Assembly: GCA_965247245.1 (NCBI GenBank)
Contig: CBDFGV010000003.1
Span: 4,278,001-4,342,000, forward strand
Source of the DNA: Tectiglobus sp965247245
GTDB taxonomy: Bacteria > Pseudomonadota > Alphaproteobacteria > Rhizobiales > Hyphomicrobiaceae
Reading direction: 5' to 3'
DNA length: 64,000 nucleotides
The translations under genes and the position numbers were made by a program. This document shows positions 25,913-35,198 of the stretch, piece by piece; within the stretch, counting starts at the first letter, position 1; every line of letters starts with the position of its first letter. The notes under the pieces were generated by a model that did not search any database, had not been told where the DNA came from, and saw only the letters and a program-made list of their open reading frames with translations.

Positions 25913-26503
25913 ATGACAGCAATGATTGATCAAAAAATCATCGAGCAGCTAATGACGGAGGCGCGCTCTCAGAACAAATGGCAGGACCGCGATGTCTCTG
26001 ACGACCTGCTGAAACAGCTGGTCGATATTCTCAAGATGGGCCCGACAAGCGCCAATTGCTCGCCGGCAAGGTTCATCTTCGTCAAGTCGCAAGCCGCCAA
26101 GGAACGGCTCCGACCACACCTTTCAAGCGGCAACACGGAAAAAACCATGTCGGCTCCGGTCACCGCCATCATCGGCTACGACACGGAATTCTACGAGCAC
26201 CTCAAGAAACTGTTCCCACATGATGACGCCAAGGCCTGGTTCACCAGCAACGAACAGCTGGCCTATGAAACCGCCTTTCGCAATGGAACGTTGCAGGGTG
26301 CTTACCTAATGATCGCGGCACGCATGCTGGGGCTCGATGTGGGTGGCATGTCAGGCTTCGACAATGCCGGTGTCGATGCCGAGTTCTTTGCCGGCACGAC
26401 AACCAAATCCAACTTCCTGTGCAACATCGGTTACGGCGACCCCGCTGGTCTCTACCCGCGACTGCCGCGTTTCGACTTCGATGAGATCGCCGAGATTGCC
26501 TGA
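25913..26503 (+). CDS. Malonic semialdehyde reductase-like nitroreductase (RutE/HadB family)
   Basis: FMN-dependent nitroreductase-fold protein of the RutE/HadB group. RutE reduces malonic semialdehyde to 3-hydroxypropionate in uracil breakdown. The frame opens at 25868; ATGs at 25913 and 25922 are better starts (196 or 193 residues). Family features are LVDILKMGPTSANCSPARFIFVKS, which lines the FMN phosphate site, and MIAARMLGLDVGGMSGFDNAGVDAEFF in the second half. RutE is about 196 residues, so the length agrees. No other rut gene is nearby, so the physiological substrate may differ. Confidence 0.82.
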   Translation: MTAMIDQKIIEQLMTEARSQNKWQDRDVSDDLLKQLVDILKMGPTSANCSPARFIFVKSQAAKERLRPHLSSGNTEKTMSAPVTAIIGYDTEFYEHLKKLFPHDDAKAWFTSNEQLAYETAFRNGTLQGAYLMIAARMLGLDVGGMSGFDNAGVDAEFFAGTTTKSNFLCNIGYGDPAGLYPRLPRFDFDEIAEIA

Positions 26504-26544
26504 ATAGAGACCGTTGGACCGCCGCGACCATCGACATCTGCCCT

Positions 26545-27264
26545 ATGAACGCTGACCGCAAAATACTCGCCATTGATACAGCTGGGCCCGCCTGCTCAGT
26601 TGCTATTCAAGGCGCGACCCTTGGGTTGGTGTGGCGGCACGAGCCCATGATCAAAGGCCATGCCGAGCGGCTATTTCCGATGATCGGCGATGCAATGGGC
26701 GAGGCTCAACTCGCGTTCAAGGATCTCGACGCCATCGCCGTGACAGTTGGGCCGGGCTCGTTCACCGGTGTGCGTGTCGGTGTCGCCGCAGCGCGGGGCC
26801 TGGCGCTGGCAGCGCAATTGCCAACCGTAACTGCCACCAGCCTCGCCACAACCGCGCGACTGGCTGCGACCGAGCTGGAGCGCAAAGGTGACGGCGCCGT
26901 TCGTGATGCCACGATCACCGTCATTCAGGATGCCAGGCGGGGCAATCTGTTCGTGCAGGACTTCGATGCCAGCGGTTGCACGCCATCGAGTGAAGCGCGG
27001 CTCCATCCGGTCGCAGACTGTGCCGGGCTGCGCAGGTCTGATCAGGATCAGATTTTCACCGGTAGTGGTATCGAACTGTTGCAACAATCGTTGCCCGAAT
27101 GGCTATCGCAGGTCATGACTGTGGATGTTACGGCTGATATGCCGACGGCAGTGGCGCTGACCGAAGTTGATTTGCTAGAGGTGCAGCCTGTTAGGCCACT
27201 GTACTTGCGTCCACCGGACGCCAAGGCGCAGGATGGCAAATCGCTGTTGAGGCAGAGCAAATGA
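26545..27264 (+). CDS. tsaB: tRNA threonylcarbamoyladenosine biosynthesis protein TsaB
   Basis: TsaB (YeaZ) is the non-catalytic partner of TsaD in making the t6A37 modification of ANN-decoding tRNAs. This 239-residue ASKHA-fold protein begins ILAIDTAGPACSVAI. It has the phosphate-loop GPGSFTGVRVGVAAARGLALA that is characteristic of YeaZ. The C-terminal half is variable as usual. Its stop overlaps the rimI start (ATGA), so the two are translationally coupled, which is the normal alphaproteobacterial arrangement. tsaD is not in this window. Confidence 0.94.
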   Translation: MNADRKILAIDTAGPACSVAIQGATLGLVWRHEPMIKGHAERLFPMIGDAMGEAQLAFKDLDAIAVTVGPGSFTGVRVGVAAARGLALAAQLPTVTATSLATTARLAATELERKGDGAVRDATITVIQDARRGNLFVQDFDASGCTPSSEARLHPVADCAGLRRSDQDQIFTGSGIELLQQSLPEWLSQVMTVDVTADMPTAVALTEVDLLEVQPVRPLYLRPPDAKAQDGKSLLRQSK

Positions 27265-27809
27265 CCGCTGCGATACACGAAAACTCTTTGTCGATTGTCG
27301 CGGCCACAACAGGCTCCGCGGCGGTGATCGCGCGCCTTCAATCCGAAACGTTCGATAAGGCATGGGCTCAGGACGATATCAAAGCGCTGCTGAGTGGTCC
27401 GGGAGCGATCGCCCTGATTGCGCATTGGGATAGCTTGGCCGTCGGTTACATTCTGGCGCGCAGTACAGGAGAAGAAGCCGAGTTGCTGTCTGTTGGTGTG
27501 TCGCGATCGCACCGTCGCCTTGGTATTGGCGGTGCACTCTTGCATCGCGTCGAGCAGGCCTTGCAGCACACCGGGACCGCCAAGCTTTTTCTCGAAGTCG
27601 ATGCAACCAATGCTGCAGCGCTAAAGCTCTATGCACGCGATGGCTTTCGCAAAATTGGAACGCGCAAGCTCTACTACAAGGCGGCCAACGGTAGGCGCAG
27701 CGATGCACTGGTATTGAGGAAGCATCTCGAAGCGACCAGCCAATCGACACTACCGGATGAGCCCACGAACAAGGACCACGTGAACGATTTGCTCCGTCAG
27801 GGGACGTAG
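27261..27809 (+). CDS. rimI: Ribosomal-protein-alanine N-acetyltransferase RimI
   Basis: GNAT-fold acetyltransferase of the RimI type, which acetylates the N-terminus of ribosomal protein S18. The 182-residue sequence has the acetyl-CoA loop in SHRRLGIGGALLHRVEQAL, matching R/Q-x-x-G-x-G/A. The C-terminal substrate segment is NAAALKLYARDGFRKIGTRKLYY. It is slightly longer than E. coli RimI because of a C-terminal tail of about 25 residues. It overlaps tsaB by 4 nt. In several relatives I would expect a Fur/Mur gene immediately after rimI; here plsC follows after 7 nt. Confidence 0.92.
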   Translation: MTAAIHENSLSIVAATTGSAAVIARLQSETFDKAWAQDDIKALLSGPGAIALIAHWDSLAVGYILARSTGEEAELLSVGVSRSHRRLGIGGALLHRVEQALQHTGTAKLFLEVDATNAAALKLYARDGFRKIGTRKLYYKAANGRRSDALVLRKHLEATSQSTLPDEPTNKDHVNDLLRQGT

Positions 27810-27816
27810 GCCAGCG

Positions 27817-28689
27817 ATGCAGAAGAGCGACGGCAAGGCCCAGTCTACGGGCGGGCCCGACATGGATCGCATTGAGCTTCCCGGTCAGTTCCGATTGGGT
27901 GGGTCGTTGCGCGCCGGATTTATCTTGCTGGTCTTCATGGTTTTCACCCTGACCTGCATGCCACTGCAATACATTCTATTGCGGACGAACAAGAGATGGG
28001 CGCGGACTTTTCCCTACTGGTATCACCGACGGGTGTGTCAGCTGATCGGCATTCGCCATCACATTTCCGGGCAGGTCGTCCGCAACAAACCGGTTCTCGT
28101 TGTCGCGAATCATGTCTCATGGCTGGATATCCCGGTTCTATCCGCAGTCGCTCCAATATCGTTCGTCGCCAAGAGCGAAGTCGGTACTTGGCCCTTTGTG
28201 TCCTGGTTGGCCCGCCTGCAAAGAACCGTCTTCGTCAATCGATCTCGTCGCACCGAGGTCGGCAAGGTCTCCGATACGATCCGCGGCCGCTTGCTGTCCG
28301 GTGACACACTGGTGCTGTTCGCCGAAGGGACCTCAAGTGATGGCAACCGGGTCCTACCTTTCAAATCGGCATTGCTGTCGTCCGTGTTTCCGCGCTCTGA
28401 TGAAGAGGAAGCGCAGTCCATCACTGTGCAAACGCTGGCGATTACCTACACCCATGTGCACGGTATTCCGCTTGGTCGCGCCGATCGTAATCTCATCGGC
28501 TGGTACGGCGATATGGAAATGGGTGGGCATGCCTGGCAATTGCTTTCGGCCGGACCGATCGACGTCAAGATCCAGATCGGCGAACCGATTGAACTCACGG
28601 AGTTCAAGGACCGCAAACAGCTGGCTGGCATTACTGAGAAGAGCATTCGGCAGCAGGTTGTCTCGGCATTACGCAACACAGCCAGCTGA
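27817..28689 (+). CDS. plsC: 1-acyl-sn-glycerol-3-phosphate acyltransferase (PlsC family)
   Basis: Inner-membrane-associated acyltransferase that makes phosphatidic acid or a related lipid. This 290-residue protein has an N-terminal hydrophobic helix (FILLVFMVFTLTCMPLQYIL). The catalytic H-x4-D is in VANHVSWLD. The acyl-acceptor motif is in FVNRSRRTEVG, and LFAEGTSSDGNRVLPFKSAL contains the third block (E-G-T). Start choice is open: 27817 or the internal ATG at 27862. It follows rimI closely and is followed by a compound hairpin. The exact lipid substrate (lyso-PA or an ornithine-lipid precursor) cannot be fixed. Confidence 0.88.
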   Translation: MQKSDGKAQSTGGPDMDRIELPGQFRLGGSLRAGFILLVFMVFTLTCMPLQYILLRTNKRWARTFPYWYHRRVCQLIGIRHHISGQVVRNKPVLVVANHVSWLDIPVLSAVAPISFVAKSEVGTWPFVSWLARLQRTVFVNRSRRTEVGKVSDTIRGRLLSGDTLVLFAEGTSSDGNRVLPFKSALLSSVFPRSDEEEAQSITVQTLAITYTHVHGIPLGRADRNLIGWYGDMEMGGHAWQLLSAGPIDVKIQIGEPIELTEFKDRKQLAGITEKSIRQQVVSALRNTAS

Positions 28690-28738
28690 CAGATCGCCGG
28701 ACTTGGCATGCTCCCTGCCTCGGCAGGTCCTATCTGTC
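28688..28738 (+). terminator. Compound hairpin after plsC, probable transcript end
   Basis: An outer 7-bp stem (GACAGAT 28688-28694 and ATCTGTC 28732-28738) encloses an inner 6-bp stem (CCTGCC 28714-28719 and GGCAGG 28722-28727). It begins within the plsC stop codon. There is no T-tract, so it may be a processing or stability element rather than a true intrinsic terminator. Confidence 0.4.
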
Positions 28739-28920
28739 TCTTAGCTGAGTGTGTGTGTCGATTCGCGCAAAACTTAGACTTGCTTTGGAGCCTGCATCTG
28801 AGCCATTGACGCGCGCTATGTTGCAGTGCGACAAAACGATGACAATTTGCTAACCATAACCGCATATAGCTCGCACGAGAATGCGCAGGGTTAACTGGTT
28901 AAAACGGGTGGACGCGTACC

Positions 28921-30303
28921 ATGGACAGCTTGGAGTCATCGGCGAAGAGCGAGGTTGTCATGCCGGCGACAAAGAAAGTTTTTGTTAAAACGTTCGGCTG
29001 TCAGATGAATGTCTATGACAGTGAGCGCATGGTCGAGTCTCTGATCCCGGTCGGCTACGATCAAACGCTCGAGATGGCCGATGCGGATCTGATCGTCCTC
29101 AACACCTGCCACATTCGCGAGAAGGCTGCCGAGAAGGTCTATTCAGAGCTGGGGCGCGTCCGTCAGGTCCGCTGCGAGCGGCGCAAAGCGGGACACAAGA
29201 CGACGGTCGCCGTCGCAGGTTGCGTCGCCCAGGCGGAAGGCAAGGAAATCGTTGATCGGGCACCGGTTGTCGACATTGTCGTCGGCCCGCAAAGCTATCA
29301 CATGCTGCCTGAACTGGTTTTCGATGCGGAGCGCGAAGCACGTAAAATCGTCAAGGTCGACTTTCCCGAGCATGACAAGTTCGCCAAGCTACCGCAGCGG
29401 GCAGGTCCACGTGTCTCATCCGCCTTCCTCACAGTGCAGGAAGGTTGCGATAAGTTCTGCACCTTCTGTGTTGTCCCATACACCCGCGGTATGGAGTTTT
29501 CCCGGCCTGTCGCTCAGCTTGAAGCCGAAGCCCGCGAACTCGTAGTTCGTGGTGTTCGCGAGATCACGCTGCTCGGCCAGAACGTCAATGCCTACCATGG
29601 TGAAGGCCCGGATGGGACTGAGTATTCATTGGCTCAATTGATCAATCGCTTGAGTGACATCGATGGTATCGATCGGCTGCGTTACACTACCAGCCATCCA
29701 CGCGACATGAGCGATGACTTGATCTACGCCCATCGCGACAATCCACGCCTGATGCCGTATCTGCACTTGCCGTTCCAGGCCGGTTCGGACCGTATTCTGG
29801 CGGCCATGAACCGCAAGCACACGGCTGATGAGTATCTGAGACTGATCGACAAGATCCGCGACGCACGACCGGATATTGCCCTTTCGACCGACATCATCGT
29901 CGGTTTCCCGGGTGAAACGGTCGACGAGTTCGAAGAAACGTTGCGGGTTGTCGAGGCCGTTGGTTTTGCACAGGCCTACTCGTTCAAGTACAGCGCCCGT
30001 CCCGGGACACCAGCTGCCACGATCGAAGATCACCTCAGTGAAGACGAGAAGACGACGCGCCTGCACAGGCTGCAAGCACTGCTTGAAGATCAACAGCGCG
30101 CCTTCAATGACAGCTGCGTTGGCAAGACAATACCGGTGCTGTTTGAAAAGAATGGCCGCTCGGAAGGCCAGATTGTCGGTCGTTCGCCTTATCTGCAGCC
30201 CGTCCATGCTTCGGCTGACAGCCGATTGCTGGGCGAGATACATCCTGTGGAAATCGCGGCAGCAAGCAAGAATTCACTCTCAGGTGTCGTACTTGCGGCG
30301 TAG
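28921..30303 (+). CDS. miaB: tRNA-2-methylthio-N6-dimethylallyladenosine synthase MiaB
   Basis: Radical-SAM methylthiotransferase that converts i6A37 to ms2i6A37 in tRNA. The N-terminal UPF0004 domain has KTFGCQMNVYDSERM with its Cys, then NTCHIREKAAEKVYSELG and VAGCVAQAEG. These supply the three Cys of the auxiliary cluster. The radical-SAM triad is C-x3-C-x2-C in CDKFCTFC near residue 176. The C-terminal TRAM region ends the protein. The ATG at 28960 (MPATKKVFVK), preceded by GAGG, may be the true start, giving 447 residues. First gene of the miaB-phoH-ybeY-corC-lnt run. Confidence 0.96.
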   Translation: MDSLESSAKSEVVMPATKKVFVKTFGCQMNVYDSERMVESLIPVGYDQTLEMADADLIVLNTCHIREKAAEKVYSELGRVRQVRCERRKAGHKTTVAVAGCVAQAEGKEIVDRAPVVDIVVGPQSYHMLPELVFDAEREARKIVKVDFPEHDKFAKLPQRAGPRVSSAFLTVQEGCDKFCTFCVVPYTRGMEFSRPVAQLEAEARELVVRGVREITLLGQNVNAYHGEGPDGTEYSLAQLINRLSDIDGIDRLRYTTSHPRDMSDDLIYAHRDNPRLMPYLHLPFQAGSDRILAAMNRKHTADEYLRLIDKIRDARPDIALSTDIIVGFPGETVDEFEETLRVVEAVGFAQAYSFKYSARPGTPAATIEDHLSEDEKTTRLHRLQALLEDQQRAFNDSCVGKTIPVLFEKNGRSEGQIVGRSPYLQPVHASADSRLLGEIHPVEIAAASKNSLSGVVLAA

Positions 30304-30434
30304 TTGTGGTCTACAGGCGAAATCTCTGGGAGCAAGCTCATCAAGCCGAATTGAGGCTTTGATCCCGAGTTCGCGGTTATGTTGCATTGTGAAATAACGC
30401 TTGAAACGTCCAACAGAGGACTGGAGCTCAAAAT

Positions 30435-31442
30435 TTGGCAGATGCGCGCGGATTAGGCCCGACTGGAATGGGCCGGACCGGTAAGGGCCAGGCAAAGAAG
30501 CGGGTTGTCGTCACGTTCGAGGACAATCGCCACCTCCCAAGGCTGCTTGGCGAATATGATGCACACTTGGCGCTGGTCGAAGACCGGCTCGGGATCGAGG
30601 CCCATGCACACGGAAATGTCGTCGTGCTGGCTGGCTCCGAACCGTCATGCGAGATCGCGCGTGAAGTGCTGGAGGCGCTCTATACGCGTGTCGCGAAAGG
30701 CGACGAAGTTGGCCCGGGAGATTTTGACGGTCTGATCCGCCACGCCAAAATGGACGACGTGGGCCCAGGCGGACAGGGTGAAATCACCACGCGCCGCCGT
30801 GTCGTCAAGGCCAGAACACCGACGCAAAGCCAGTACATCCGCGCAATTCAGTCCGTCGACCTTGTCTTTGGTTTGGGACCTGCCGGGACAGGTAAAACCT
30901 ACCTGGCAGTTGCTGCGGCCGCGCATTATCTGGAGCGCGGTATCGTCTCCAGAGTTATCCTTTCGCGACCAGCGGTGGAAGCTGGTGAGCGGCTTGGCTT
31001 CCTGCCGGGCGACATGAAGGACAAAGTCGATCCTTATCTGCGCCCGCTGTACGACGCGCTTTACGACGTGCTACCGCCAGAAAAGGTCGAGCGTGACATC
31101 GAAACCGGCGTGATCGAAATCGCGCCACTCGCCTTCATGCGCGGGCGAACGCTCGCCGATGCCTTCATCATCCTGGACGAAGCCCAGAACGCGACCAGTA
31201 TGCAGATGAAAATGTTCCTGACGCGACTGGGTGAAGACGCCAAAATGGTCGTAACCGGCGATCCCTCGCAGATTGATTTGCCGCCGGGCCAAAAATCGGG
31301 TTTGATGGAAGCTGTGGGGCTTTTGGACGGCGTCTCGGGGATCGAGGCCATCCGTTTCACTGGTTCCGATGTCGTGCGCCGCGATTTGGTGGCACGAATA
31401 GTTGAGGCATACGATGCATTGGGTGCGAAGCCCGCATCCTGA
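30435..31442 (+). CDS. phoH: PhoH-family ATPase (PhoH-like protein)
   Basis: PhoH-like P-loop ATPase of the YbeZ type, which works with YbeY in rRNA and RNA metabolism. In this 335-residue protein the Walker A is GPAGTGKTYLA near residue 150 and the Walker B is IILDEAQNAT. TGDPSQIDLPPGQKSGL is the sensor segment typical of YbeZ. The start is a TTG with GGAG about 10 nt upstream; no ATG gives a full N-terminal domain. It is followed by ybeY after 5 nt, the conserved pair. Confidence 0.95.
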   Translation: MADARGLGPTGMGRTGKGQAKKRVVVTFEDNRHLPRLLGEYDAHLALVEDRLGIEAHAHGNVVVLAGSEPSCEIAREVLEALYTRVAKGDEVGPGDFDGLIRHAKMDDVGPGGQGEITTRRRVVKARTPTQSQYIRAIQSVDLVFGLGPAGTGKTYLAVAAAAHYLERGIVSRVILSRPAVEAGERLGFLPGDMKDKVDPYLRPLYDALYDVLPPEKVERDIETGVIEIAPLAFMRGRTLADAFIILDEAQNATSMQMKMFLTRLGEDAKMVVTGDPSQIDLPPGQKSGLMEAVGLLDGVSGIEAIRFTGSDVVRRDLVARIVEAYDALGAKPAS

Positions 31443-31447
31443 GGCAA

Positions 31448-32008
31448 ATGACGGATAGTTCTGATGGCTCCTCGGCAACCACCTTATTGGTTGACCGTGA
31501 CGATGAAGAGCCAGACCAATGTTTGACATTTGATGTCGTGACCGAGAGCGGCGACTGGCGGTTGTTCGAGCCGATTGCCGATCATCTTCAAAATGTATCC
31601 CGAGTGATCGAGCGCCATCTGGAGCTGCCGGCGAAGCAGTGTGAAGTTTGCTTGGCGCTCTGCAGCGACGACAAAGTCCGTCAGCTCAACGCCCAGTATC
31701 GCGGCAAGGATAGCGCAACCAACATACTTTCATTCCCGGGTCCCGGCCTTGTGCCGGAACAACCGCGACCGTATCCGCTGGGCGATTTGGCCGTTGCGGA
31801 TCAGACGCTGCTCAGCGAGGCTGATGACAGCGGCACTCCGCTGGCCGCGCACTTCACGCATATTCTTCTGCACGGCGTGCTTCACTTGCTCGGATTTGAC
31901 CATCTTGAAGAGCAAGCTGCCAAAGAGATGGAAGAGCTCGAAATCATGATGTTGGCCGAACTTGGTATCCCCGATCCCTATGCGGGCGCGGAGCTGCTGC
32001 AAGCATGA
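31448..32008 (+). CDS. ybeY: Endoribonuclease YbeY, rRNA maturation factor
   Basis: YbeY is a zinc-dependent endoribonuclease needed for 3' maturation of 16S rRNA and ribosome quality control. The zinc-binding motif H-x3-H-x5-H is present as HGVLHLLGFDH. The upstream segment NAQYRGKDSATNILSFP is the conserved YbeY block. The 186-residue length includes an N-terminal extension of about 25 residues. It starts 5 nt after phoH and precedes corC by 63 nt. Confidence 0.96.
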   Translation: MTDSSDGSSATTLLVDRDDEEPDQCLTFDVVTESGDWRLFEPIADHLQNVSRVIERHLELPAKQCEVCLALCSDDKVRQLNAQYRGKDSATNILSFPGPGLVPEQPRPYPLGDLAVADQTLLSEADDSGTPLAAHFTHILLHGVLHLLGFDHLEEQAAKEMEELEIMMLAELGIPDPYAGAELLQA

Positions 32009-32071
32009 CCTGATGACTGACTCCACACTGATTCACACGACCGATTTGAAAGGCAAGAACAGCCAAACCCG

Positions 32072-33166
32072 ATGAGCGAAGACAACACATCCAAGACGGG
32101 CAAACCCGGCGGCAACGGTTCGACCGCAGCGGCACAGACCAGCTGGCTCAGTGCAATTCGCACGAGCTTAGGTCTCCCGGGTGGCAGGACGTTGCGTGAT
32201 TCCTTGGAGGCAGCCATCAGCGCTGAGGAGGAAGCCAACGTTTTCTCCGCCGAGGAACGGGCGATGCTGTCCCGGCTTCTGCGTTACGGCGCCCTGCGGA
32301 TCGACGACGTCATGGTGCCCCGAGCGGATATTGTTGCCATCGACGAAAGCAAGACAGTTACCGAGGCCTTGGAAATGTTTGTCGAGGCTGGGGTGTCCCG
32401 GTTGCCTCTCTATCACGAGACCCTGGATGATCCCCGAGGGATGGTGCACGTGAAGGACCTCGTGCAGTGGCTGGTCAAGAGCGGAAGCCTGAGTGCACTA
32501 CCCGACGGCCCGATCGGTTTGGTTGAGCAAGCTCTTGCTAATGGCACGCTGCCAAAGGGTGCCGGAGCGACCGATAGCAATACCTCCAGTGACACAACAC
32601 CGGGCGAACCCGAGGAAGAGGCTCCGGCTAACGGCGGCAAGGATGACGATCGCGATTCAATCCTCTCGAAACCGTTGTCGTCTGCCAAGGTTCGCCGACC
32701 CGTGCTTTACGTGCCGCCCTCAATGCCGGCGATGAATCTCCTGCTTCGCATGCAGTCAACGCGAATCCACATGGCGCTGGTTGTTGATGAATATGGCGGC
32801 ACGGATGGCCTTGTGACGATCGAGGACCTCGTCGAAGAAATTGTCGGTGAGATTGAAGATGAGCACGACGAATACGAGACATCGCAGATCACTGATGACG
32901 CGGGTACAACCATGGTCGCTGCCGCGCGCATGCCGATCGAGGACATGGAAGAGCATCTTGGTCTGACACTGCTTGACGAAGACGAAACCGATATTGACAC
33001 CATCGGAGGTTTGGTTTTCTCCCTTGTTGGCCGCGTACCGGCCAGAGGGGAGCTGGTACCCCATCCGGCCGGTGTGGAATTCGAAGTCCTCGACGCAGAT
33101 CCACGCCGCATCAAGAAATTGAAAGTGCATATCTCGAGCCGGCGTCCCGCCCCGAAAGAGAACTAA
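32072..33166 (+). CDS. CorC/HlyC-family protein with two CBS domains
   Basis: A 364-residue soluble member of the CorC/TlyC family, linked to divalent-cation efflux or resistance. The N-terminal helix region has FSAEERAMLSRLLRYGALRIDDVMVPRADIVAID, the standard CorC entry. CBS1 continues to about residue 140 and CBS2 covers RRPVLYVPPSMPAMNLLLRM through VDEYGGTDGLVTIEDLVEEIVGEIEDEHD. The C-terminal CorC_HlyC domain ends the protein. A low-complexity acidic insert of about 55 residues, rich in Ser, Thr, Glu, Asp and Asn, separates the CBS halves. No membrane domain. It directly precedes lnt, the usual order. Confidence 0.9.
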   Translation: MSEDNTSKTGKPGGNGSTAAAQTSWLSAIRTSLGLPGGRTLRDSLEAAISAEEEANVFSAEERAMLSRLLRYGALRIDDVMVPRADIVAIDESKTVTEALEMFVEAGVSRLPLYHETLDDPRGMVHVKDLVQWLVKSGSLSALPDGPIGLVEQALANGTLPKGAGATDSNTSSDTTPGEPEEEAPANGGKDDDRDSILSKPLSSAKVRRPVLYVPPSMPAMNLLLRMQSTRIHMALVVDEYGGTDGLVTIEDLVEEIVGEIEDEHDEYETSQITDDAGTTMVAAARMPIEDMEEHLGLTLLDEDETDIDTIGGLVFSLVGRVPARGELVPHPAGVEFEVLDADPRRIKKLKVHISSRRPAPKEN

Positions 33167-33222
33167 AAGGTATTGCCGCGCCGCAGCTAGTCCCGGACGA
33201 AGGGGGCAGCAGGCACCAGTGT

Positions 33223-34917
33223 TTGGGAGTGGCGCGCATGGGTGCGGCCGTCAAATCGATCAATCGGCTAAGCACCGTTCGCGCCACTGTGTCATCGGCG
33301 GGGAAATGGCGTTCTGCAGCAATTGCTGTCATGGCCGGGGCCGCAAGTGCGCTGGCGTTTGCACCCTTCTTTCTGACGCCCGTGCTGTTCGTCACACTGC
33401 CACTCTTATTGTGGTTGACCGAGATTGGTAGCAGCGAACAAGCGCCTGGCCTTTACCTGGACCGGAAGCAGTTGCAGCGTGGCGCCTGGTGTGGCTGGTG
33501 GTTTGGCTTTGGCATCCACATGGCCGGACTCTACTGGATCGGCAACGCGTTCCTTGTTCAAGCCGAAGCCTTCGCGTGGCTTCTGCCATTCGCAATGGTG
33601 CTACTGCCAGCCGGTTTGGCCTTGTTTCATGCCGTCGCATTGGCGGCCTTTGCAGCCGTGCAAGGACCTCCACTGCTGCGGGTGCTGGCACTGGCCGCAG
33701 CGCTTAGCGTCAGTGAATGGCTGCGCGGGACCATCTTCACTGGCTTTCCATGGAACGTACTTGGTTATGCGCTGACCCAACCCATTGAACTGATGCAGTT
33801 CGTCGGGGTCGTTGGCATCTACGGCCTGACCATTGTCGCTATCTTAGTGTTTGCGACACCGCTGGCCGTTCTCGCTGGTGGTCATAGCGCGACCTTTCGT
33901 GACACGACGAAGAGCGCCGTTATACGCATTGGCCTGTTCACCGTCCTGCCACTGATCGCCTTGTGGGGCTACGGCGCATGGGCGCTGGGCCTGGCGATGC
34001 AGGCGAACAATGAGAGCGTGAGATTGCTGATCGTCCAACCGTCGATCAATCAGAAGGATAAGTTCGATCCGCAAAAGTGGAATCGCATTTTTCTCGACCA
34101 TGTCGCTCTCACGCAGAAGGCGCTCGCTGAAGGAAAGTCTGATGGGGCCGCGACACGGATCGTGTTCTGGCCTGAAGCCGCGATGCCGTTTCTGGCACTA
34201 CGCGAGCAGACGGTAAGCGATCGCGTTGCGGACATGCTCCCGGACCAGACCTATCTGGTCACGGGGCTGCTCCGCGCTGAACAAGACAAAGAGAAAACTC
34301 CACAGTCGCTGAAAGTCTACAACTCTGCAGTTGTCTACGACACGACCGGCAAGGCGATCAGTATCTACGACAAGCATCATCTGGTGCCGTTCGGCGAGTA
34401 TCTGCCGTTTCAGGAGGCGCTCGAAGCCATCGGCCTGGAGCAACTGACGCGACAGAGGGGAGGCTTCTCAATAGGGAATGTCGAGGGCCGACACGTGCCA
34501 TTGCCTGGGATTGGACAAACGCTGTTTATGATTTGCTACGAAGCGATCTTCCCGAGCTACGGCGCCTCTGATCAGACCCGGCCACAGCTTCTGATCAACT
34601 TGACGAACGATGCCTGGTTTGGTGATTCCAGTGGACCACCCCAGCATTTTCATCAGTCGCGAGCCCGGGCCGTCGAGCAGGGTATTCCACTTCTGCGGGT
34701 AGCGAATAATGGGATTTCCGGCGCCATTGATGCCCGCGGCCGCATCCTGCACGAGATTGCTCTGAATGGAATCGGAGTGATTGAGATCAGCCTACCAAGG
34801 CCCGTAAGCCCAACAATCTACAGCAGATTTGGAAACACAATTGCGGTTCTGATGCTTGTTATACTCTTCGGATCAATAATTATTATTGGTTGCAAATTCA
34901 GGACGTTAACTGAGTAA
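33223..34917 (+). CDS. lnt: Apolipoprotein N-acyltransferase Lnt
   Basis: Lnt adds the third acyl chain to the N-terminal Cys of lipoproteins in the inner membrane. The sequence has about six N-terminal transmembrane helices, then a nitrilase-fold domain. The catalytic Glu is in FWPEAAMPFLAL, the active-site Cys is in LFMICYEAIFPSYG near residue 437, and the Lys is expected between them. The C-terminal helix (IAVLMLVILFGSIIIIG) closes the protein. Start: either TTG at 33223 or ATG at 33238, which has GGGAG 9 nt upstream; I prefer the latter. The full order corC-lnt-praR-metK is the rhizobial arrangement. Confidence 0.95.
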   Translation: MGVARMGAAVKSINRLSTVRATVSSAGKWRSAAIAVMAGAASALAFAPFFLTPVLFVTLPLLLWLTEIGSSEQAPGLYLDRKQLQRGAWCGWWFGFGIHMAGLYWIGNAFLVQAEAFAWLLPFAMVLLPAGLALFHAVALAAFAAVQGPPLLRVLALAAALSVSEWLRGTIFTGFPWNVLGYALTQPIELMQFVGVVGIYGLTIVAILVFATPLAVLAGGHSATFRDTTKSAVIRIGLFTVLPLIALWGYGAWALGLAMQANNESVRLLIVQPSINQKDKFDPQKWNRIFLDHVALTQKALAEGKSDGAATRIVFWPEAAMPFLALREQTVSDRVADMLPDQTYLVTGLLRAEQDKEKTPQSLKVYNSAVVYDTTGKAISIYDKHHLVPFGEYLPFQEALEAIGLEQLTRQRGGFSIGNVEGRHVPLPGIGQTLFMICYEAIFPSYGASDQTRPQLLINLTNDAWFGDSSGPPQHFHQSRARAVEQGIPLLRVANNGISGAIDARGRILHEIALNGIGVIEISLPRPVSPTIYSRFGNTIAVLMLVILFGSIIIIGCKFRTLTE

Positions 34918-35198
34918 ATTGCTTTGCGCCGGTGAGGTTGAACACTCTCAGTCCGTGCGAATTGGTTGAGAGCGCGTGCTCAAAAACTCAGAATTTGATA
35001 TAAATTGTCGCCATCACGTGCTATCGATCCCGAACCGCTATCTTGGTCAGGTGGATGTTTAGGTTGGAATCAACTTCAAGTGTTTTTGCAGCGTTCGCTG
35101 CTAATTGCAACTACCAGTTGGTTGCCCAGGTTCCGCCATCCGCCCGCTTACGGCAGTCGACTGCCGACTTGGCTCAAGACGAATGACAGACTGCCGGG

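Noticed and set aside
28878..28911. CtrA-type site before miaB
   Set aside because: GGTTAACTGGTTAA has two TTAA boxes only 4 nt apart, not the 7-nt spacing of the CtrA consensus.
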